Positions 61,048 through 64,000 of a stretch of DNA of 64,000 bases are shown here, piece by piece. The notes below the pieces were generated by a model that was given only the letters and a program-made list of their open reading frames with translations, had not been told where the DNA came from and searched no databases. Within the stretch, counting starts at the first letter, position 1; the number at the start of each line of letters is the position of its first letter. A program made the translations under genes and the position numbers. This stretch comes from a bacterium (GTDB lineage: Bacteria > Hinthialibacterota > Hinthialibacteria > Hinthialibacterales > Hinthialibacteraceae): positions 1 to 64,000 of the forward strand of contig WGLV01000026.1 of NCBI GenBank assembly GCA_016125385.1. Reading direction: 5' to 3'.

Positions 61048-61374
61048 ATGAAAATCACATTTTCATCAGCCAAACTCGCAAAAATCTTTAATTCTAATTC
61101 AAAAATGCAGCGTGAGTTCGGAGCGGATATCGCCAAGAAACTTTGCATTCGGATGACGGTTTTAGCTGCTGCAAGCAACATGATGGAAATTCCTACTCAT
61201 TTTCAATGTCATCCATTGCATGGCGCTGCCACAAGATACGCGATTAGTATCACGGGGAATTACCGGCTGGTGTTTGCGCCGAATCATTCACCGCTCCCGC
61301 AAAAAGACGATGGCGGTATCGATCTAGCTCTTGTAACAAAAATCACCGTCATCGAAGTCGTCGATTATCATTAG
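61048..61374 (+). CDS. HigB/RelE-type toxin
   Basis: A 108-residue basic protein: ITFSSAKLAKIFNSNSKMQREFGADIAKKLCIRMTVLAAASNMMEIPT ... HPLHGAATRYAISITGNYRLVFAP ... ALVTKITVIEVVDYH. The H-x-L-x-G, RYAISITGNYRLVFAP and ITVIEVVDYH elements are typical of the HigB branch of RelE toxins (ribosome-dependent mRNA cutting). Followed after 21 bases by its HigA-type partner, so the toxin-first order of HigBA is kept. AT-richer than its neighbours. Confidence 0.82.
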   Translation: MKITFSSAKLAKIFNSNSKMQREFGADIAKKLCIRMTVLAAASNMMEIPTHFQCHPLHGAATRYAISITGNYRLVFAPNHSPLPQKDDGGIDLALVTKITVIEVVDYH

Positions 61375-61395
61375 ACGCAAGGTCGGAGTAAAACC

Positions 61396-62475
61396 ATGAC
61401 TAGTAAACAATATGCATATCAGCCCGATTACGCAGTACCACCGGGATGGTTGATCGAAGAGATCCTTGAAGAACGTGGTTGGAAACAAGCTGATTTAGCC
61501 AAGCGATGCGACTCGACTCCAAAACACATCAGCGAAATCGTTCAGGGGAAAGCTCCGATCAGTCCGGCAACGGCGATTCAATTTGAACGAATTCTGGGAA
61601 TATCGGCGTCTTTGCTGTCTACGATGGAAACAAAGTACCAACTCGCCTCCGCAAAAGCCGCAGATAGAGAAAAACTGAAAAAGCAAAAAGATTGGGTCAC
61701 GGGCTTTAAAATCGACTTACTCGTCAAGCAAGGTTATATTGATCCAGCCTGCGATGTTGAGGGAAAAGCCGATGCATTGCTTCATTTCTTTGGATTTGGC
61801 AGCATTGAGGCTTGGGAGAACAAATACAACTCACTACCGATTCACTTCCGGACGCCGCAGAATAACATCACTAACATAAAAGATTTGGCGATCTGGCTGC
61901 GAATTGGCGAGAGGGAAGCGCTCAAAACATCATTAACCCCGTTTGATCCATCAAGATTCAAACAAACATTACAAAATTTACGCGGCCTCACAGTTCTTCC
62001 GTATGATGAATTCATCCCTCGAATAAGAGAACAATGCGCCGCCACCGGCGTATTCATGGCGGTTACACCCCCTATTGGCAAAAATTCTCTTTATGGAGCC
62101 GTTCACTGGATAAATTCAAAAATGCCTATTATTCAACTAACGATGCGTTATAAAAGCAACGATCAATTCTGGTTTACTTTCTTTCATGAAGCCGCTCATA
62201 TTTTGTTTCATTCCAAAAAAGCGATTTTTATTGACTCGCTCGATTCAGACCAATCAAGTATAGAAGAGGAAGCAAATGCCTTTGCGGCGGATATCCTGAT
62301 CCCAAAACGAAAATGGAACGAATTCACATCATCCGGCGATTTTTCAAAAGACAGCATTTCGTTTTTCGCGAATGAAATCAAAATCGCACCGGGAATTGTG
62401 GTGGGCCGGCTACAACACGAAGGCATGATTCCTTACAATCGCTTTAACAATATGAAGGTTAAAATCCAAAGATAG
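61396..62475 (+). CDS. HigA-type XRE antitoxin fused to an ImmA/IrrE metallopeptidase
   Basis: A 359-residue fusion. Residues ~15-75 are a HigA-type helix-turn-helix (VPPGWLIEEILEERGWKQADLAKRCDSTPKHISEIVQGKAPISPATAIQFERIL). The second half is an ImmA/IrrE (DUF955) metallopeptidase with the zinc motif HEAAH at residues 264-268 and a Glu-rich EEEANAFAADILIP third-ligand helix. It should bind the operator, neutralise HigB, and possibly cleave itself or another repressor under stress. AT-rich codon use suggests horizontal transfer. The fused form is known in XRE-DUF955 proteins. Confidence 0.85.
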   Translation: MTSKQYAYQPDYAVPPGWLIEEILEERGWKQADLAKRCDSTPKHISEIVQGKAPISPATAIQFERILGISASLLSTMETKYQLASAKAADREKLKKQKDWVTGFKIDLLVKQGYIDPACDVEGKADALLHFFGFGSIEAWENKYNSLPIHFRTPQNNITNIKDLAIWLRIGEREALKTSLTPFDPSRFKQTLQNLRGLTVLPYDEFIPRIREQCAATGVFMAVTPPIGKNSLYGAVHWINSKMPIIQLTMRYKSNDQFWFTFFHEAAHILFHSKKAIFIDSLDSDQSSIEEEANAFAADILIPKRKWNEFTSSGDFSKDSISFFANEIKIAPGIVVGRLQHEGMIPYNRFNNMKVKIQR

Positions 62476-62487
62476 CCATCCCCGTTT

Positions 62488-64000
62488 TCAGCTGATTTGG
62501 ACAGGGCATTCTCCAGCGGGAACCCGCCCGCCGTATAGAACCTCGGCGGCGGCTTCGGCCATCGAATCGAAATAGCCATACCCGCAGAGCACCGCGGCCG
62601 CGTTCGGAAACCGGCTCGCGAGATAAGGCCCGCCAAACAGAACGATCGCCACCGGCTTTCCCGATGCGATCGCTTCATCGATCAGGCCAGCCATCGGCTC
62701 GGGCAGGTCGACGGTTCCCTTTTCTGGCATGACGTTAATCACCACGCCAAACACGGCCGCGGCGGATTCATCGATGGCCTCGCGCGCGCTCTGATACACT
62801 TCGGCCGCGCTCTCGGGCAACAACGTGATCCCCTCCACGTCATTGGCTCGCGTCTCGATCGCCTCAAAAAATTCCTCGCCCATGTCGCTGTATTCATCTA
62901 CTGTATCAAACAGCGCGATCGCCGCCGTCCGGTTCATTGGCTGGAGCGGGAACACGCCGTCCCGATGCGAAAGCAGCGTCATCGCGTCGCGGCAGATCGC
63001 CTCGCTGACGTCGAGCCCCTCGCATGAAGTCAGCAGTTCATACACGGCGTCGACGTCGGCACGCTGGCCTTCATTCAGATGAAACCGCGCTTTGAGCGCC
63101 AAGATGCGGCGAATCGATTCATCCACGCGCTGTTCTGAAATACGGCCCGAGTCGATCGCCTGAAACACGCCGTCATACGCGGCTTCGAGATCGGGCGGCA
63201 TCAACACCAGGTCGACGCCCGCTTCCAGCGCCAGCACGGCGGCTTCGGCGGGTTCGTACATCGTCGTGATTCCCCCCATCAGCATGGCGTCGGTAATCAC
63301 CACGCCGTCAAAACCCAACTCGCCGCGCAGTACCTCGCCAATCACGCGCGGCGATACCGTGGCGGGCCGGCGTTCGCGATCGAGCGCGGGCGCGGCGATG
63401 TGCGCGGTCATGATCGCCGCCAGCTCGCCGTCTTCAATCAAAGCGCGATACGGCGCCAGTTCGACGGCGTCGAGCCGCGCCCGATCGTGTTCGATCACGC
63501 ACAGTTCCACGTGGCTGTCGTTCGAGGTGTCGCCATGACCGGGAAAATGTTTGGCGCAGGCGATCACGCCGCCCTTGTGATACCCATGCACGGCATGGCG
63601 AGCCAACCGGGCGACCTGAGCGGGGTCTTCACCGTAAGAGCGCGTATTGACGATGGGGTTGTCCGGGTTGCAATTGACGTCAAGCACCGGCGCGAAGATC
63701 CAGTTGACGCCCAGCGCGCGCGCCTCGCGCGCGGCGTGATAGGCGGCGAGATAGGCGTATTCATCCTTCCCGGCGGCGCCGATCGCCATCGCGGGGGGAA
63801 ACAGCGTACACCCCGGCGCGATGGTTCCATTCAGCCCGCCGCCCGCGCCCGCCTCCATGTCGGCGGCGATCAGCAGGGGCGTGGCGGAGTGGCTCTGCAT
63901 CAGGTTGATCAGCAGCGGGGTTGAATCGATGTAGTGACGATTGAGGTAATAGCCGCCCGGCGCGTATTTCGCGATCTCATCGCGGATACGGATCGCGTAT
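62488..64000 (-). CDS. GH3 family glycosidase (beta-N-acetylhexosaminidase-like), 5' end cut
   Basis: At least 504 residues of a GH3 enzyme; the frame is open through the right edge, so the N-terminus is missing. The barrel has LLIAADMEAGAGG, FAPVLDVNCNPDNPIVNTRSYGEDP and KHFPGHGDTSNDSH with the His-Asp dyad typical of NagZ-like enzymes. The Asp in FDGVVITDAMLMGGI is the nucleophile candidate. A C-terminal GH3_C-like alpha/beta domain follows (FPLQPMNRTAAIALFD ... KPVAIVLFGGPYLASRFPNAAAVLCGYG). Expected to remove terminal beta-linked GlcNAc or glucose. Convergent with the HigA-ImmA gene (12 bases). Confidence 0.88.
   Translation of the reverse strand, partial: YAIRIRDEIAKYAPGGYYLNRHYIDSTPLLINLMQSHSATPLLIAADMEAGAGGGLNGTIAPGCTLFPPAMAIGAAGKDEYAYLAAYHAAREARALGVNWIFAPVLDVNCNPDNPIVNTRSYGEDPAQVARLARHAVHGYHKGGVIACAKHFPGHGDTSNDSHVELCVIEHDRARLDAVELAPYRALIEDGELAAIMTAHIAAPALDRERRPATVSPRVIGEVLRGELGFDGVVITDAMLMGGITTMYEPAEAAVLALEAGVDLVLMPPDLEAAYDGVFQAIDSGRISEQRVDESIRRILALKARFHLNEGQRADVDAVYELLTSCEGLDVSEAICRDAMTLLSHRDGVFPLQPMNRTAAIALFDTVDEYSDMGEEFFEAIETRANDVEGITLLPESAAEVYQSAREAIDESAAAVFGVVINVMPEKGTVDLPEPMAGLIDEAIASGKPVAIVLFGGPYLASRFPNAAAVLCGYGYFDSMAEAAAEVLYGGRVPAGECPVQIS

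Overview
The window looks like chromosomal DNA from an uncultured Gram-negative bacterium that degrades complex carbohydrates. It is moderately GC-rich and carries many secreted glycosidases and carbohydrate esterases, a PpiD/SurA-like periplasmic foldase and a TRAP transporter. The gene content resembles Hydrogenedentota, Sumerlaeota or PVC-type lineages, but there is no rRNA in the window and this placement is inference only.

Layout. 0.3-10 kb: secreted and sugar-related proteins (an EF-hand protein, a CehA/McbA-type PHP metallohydrolase, a GH29 fucosidase-like enzyme, a PQQ-type propeller, a sugar-phosphate-isomerase-like TIM barrel, and a large PPC-NHL protein). 10-13.5 kb: a small sigma-70 factor, then leuA behind a complete T-box leader (Leu specifier CUC) and a short leucine-rich upstream ORF. 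13.6-27.3 kb: a GT39-type membrane glycosyltransferase, a large parvulin-type foldase, a GH5-like secreted enzyme, tyrA and pheA, an Smg/DUF494 protein, and a giant propeller-Y_Y_Y-GGDEF receptor. 27.5-31.2 kb: tRNA-Lys, a CE15 esterase, and a lower-GC accessory patch with two toxin-antitoxin pairs (one toxin frameshifted) and an unrecognised tail-anchored protein. 31.2-36.5 kb: a MarR regulator with two CE1 feruloyl-esterase-like genes, a DUF2911 protein, and a PerR-like regulator divergent from rubrerythrin. 36.5-45.5 kb: a secreted beta-sandwich protein, an ECF sigma factor fused to a multi-pass membrane domain, a DctPQM TRAP transporter with an extra membrane protein, and a second CE15 esterase. 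45.5-54.7 kb: the classical nusA-infB-DUF503-rbfA-truB-rpsO-pnp cluster, starting with a promoter followed at once by an intrinsic terminator and carrying a strongly structured rpsO-pnp spacer. 54.8-64 kb: DUF2442, an orphan ribbon-helix-helix antitoxin with a toxin stub, a GIY-YIG protein, rplU without rpmA, a TPR protein, tRNA-Val, prfB with its +1 programmed frameshift, an esterase, a HigB/HigA-ImmA module, and a GH3 enzyme cut by the window end.

How the genes work together. CE15 glucuronoyl esterases and CE1 feruloyl esterases remove the ester links that tie glucuronoxylan to lignin and ferulate. The GH5-like, GH29-like and GH3 enzymes trim sugars, and a DctP with a uronate-type signature could import the released uronic acids. 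The MarR regulator in front of the CE1 pair is a plausible aromatic-acid sensor. I see no single large undescribed operon. The most unusual items are regulatory: the T-box plus leucine-rich uORF at leuA, the promoter-terminator unit at nusA, the rpsO-pnp RNA structure, the membrane-fused ECF sigma factor, and four toxin-antitoxin loci at different stages of decay that keep palindromic operators.
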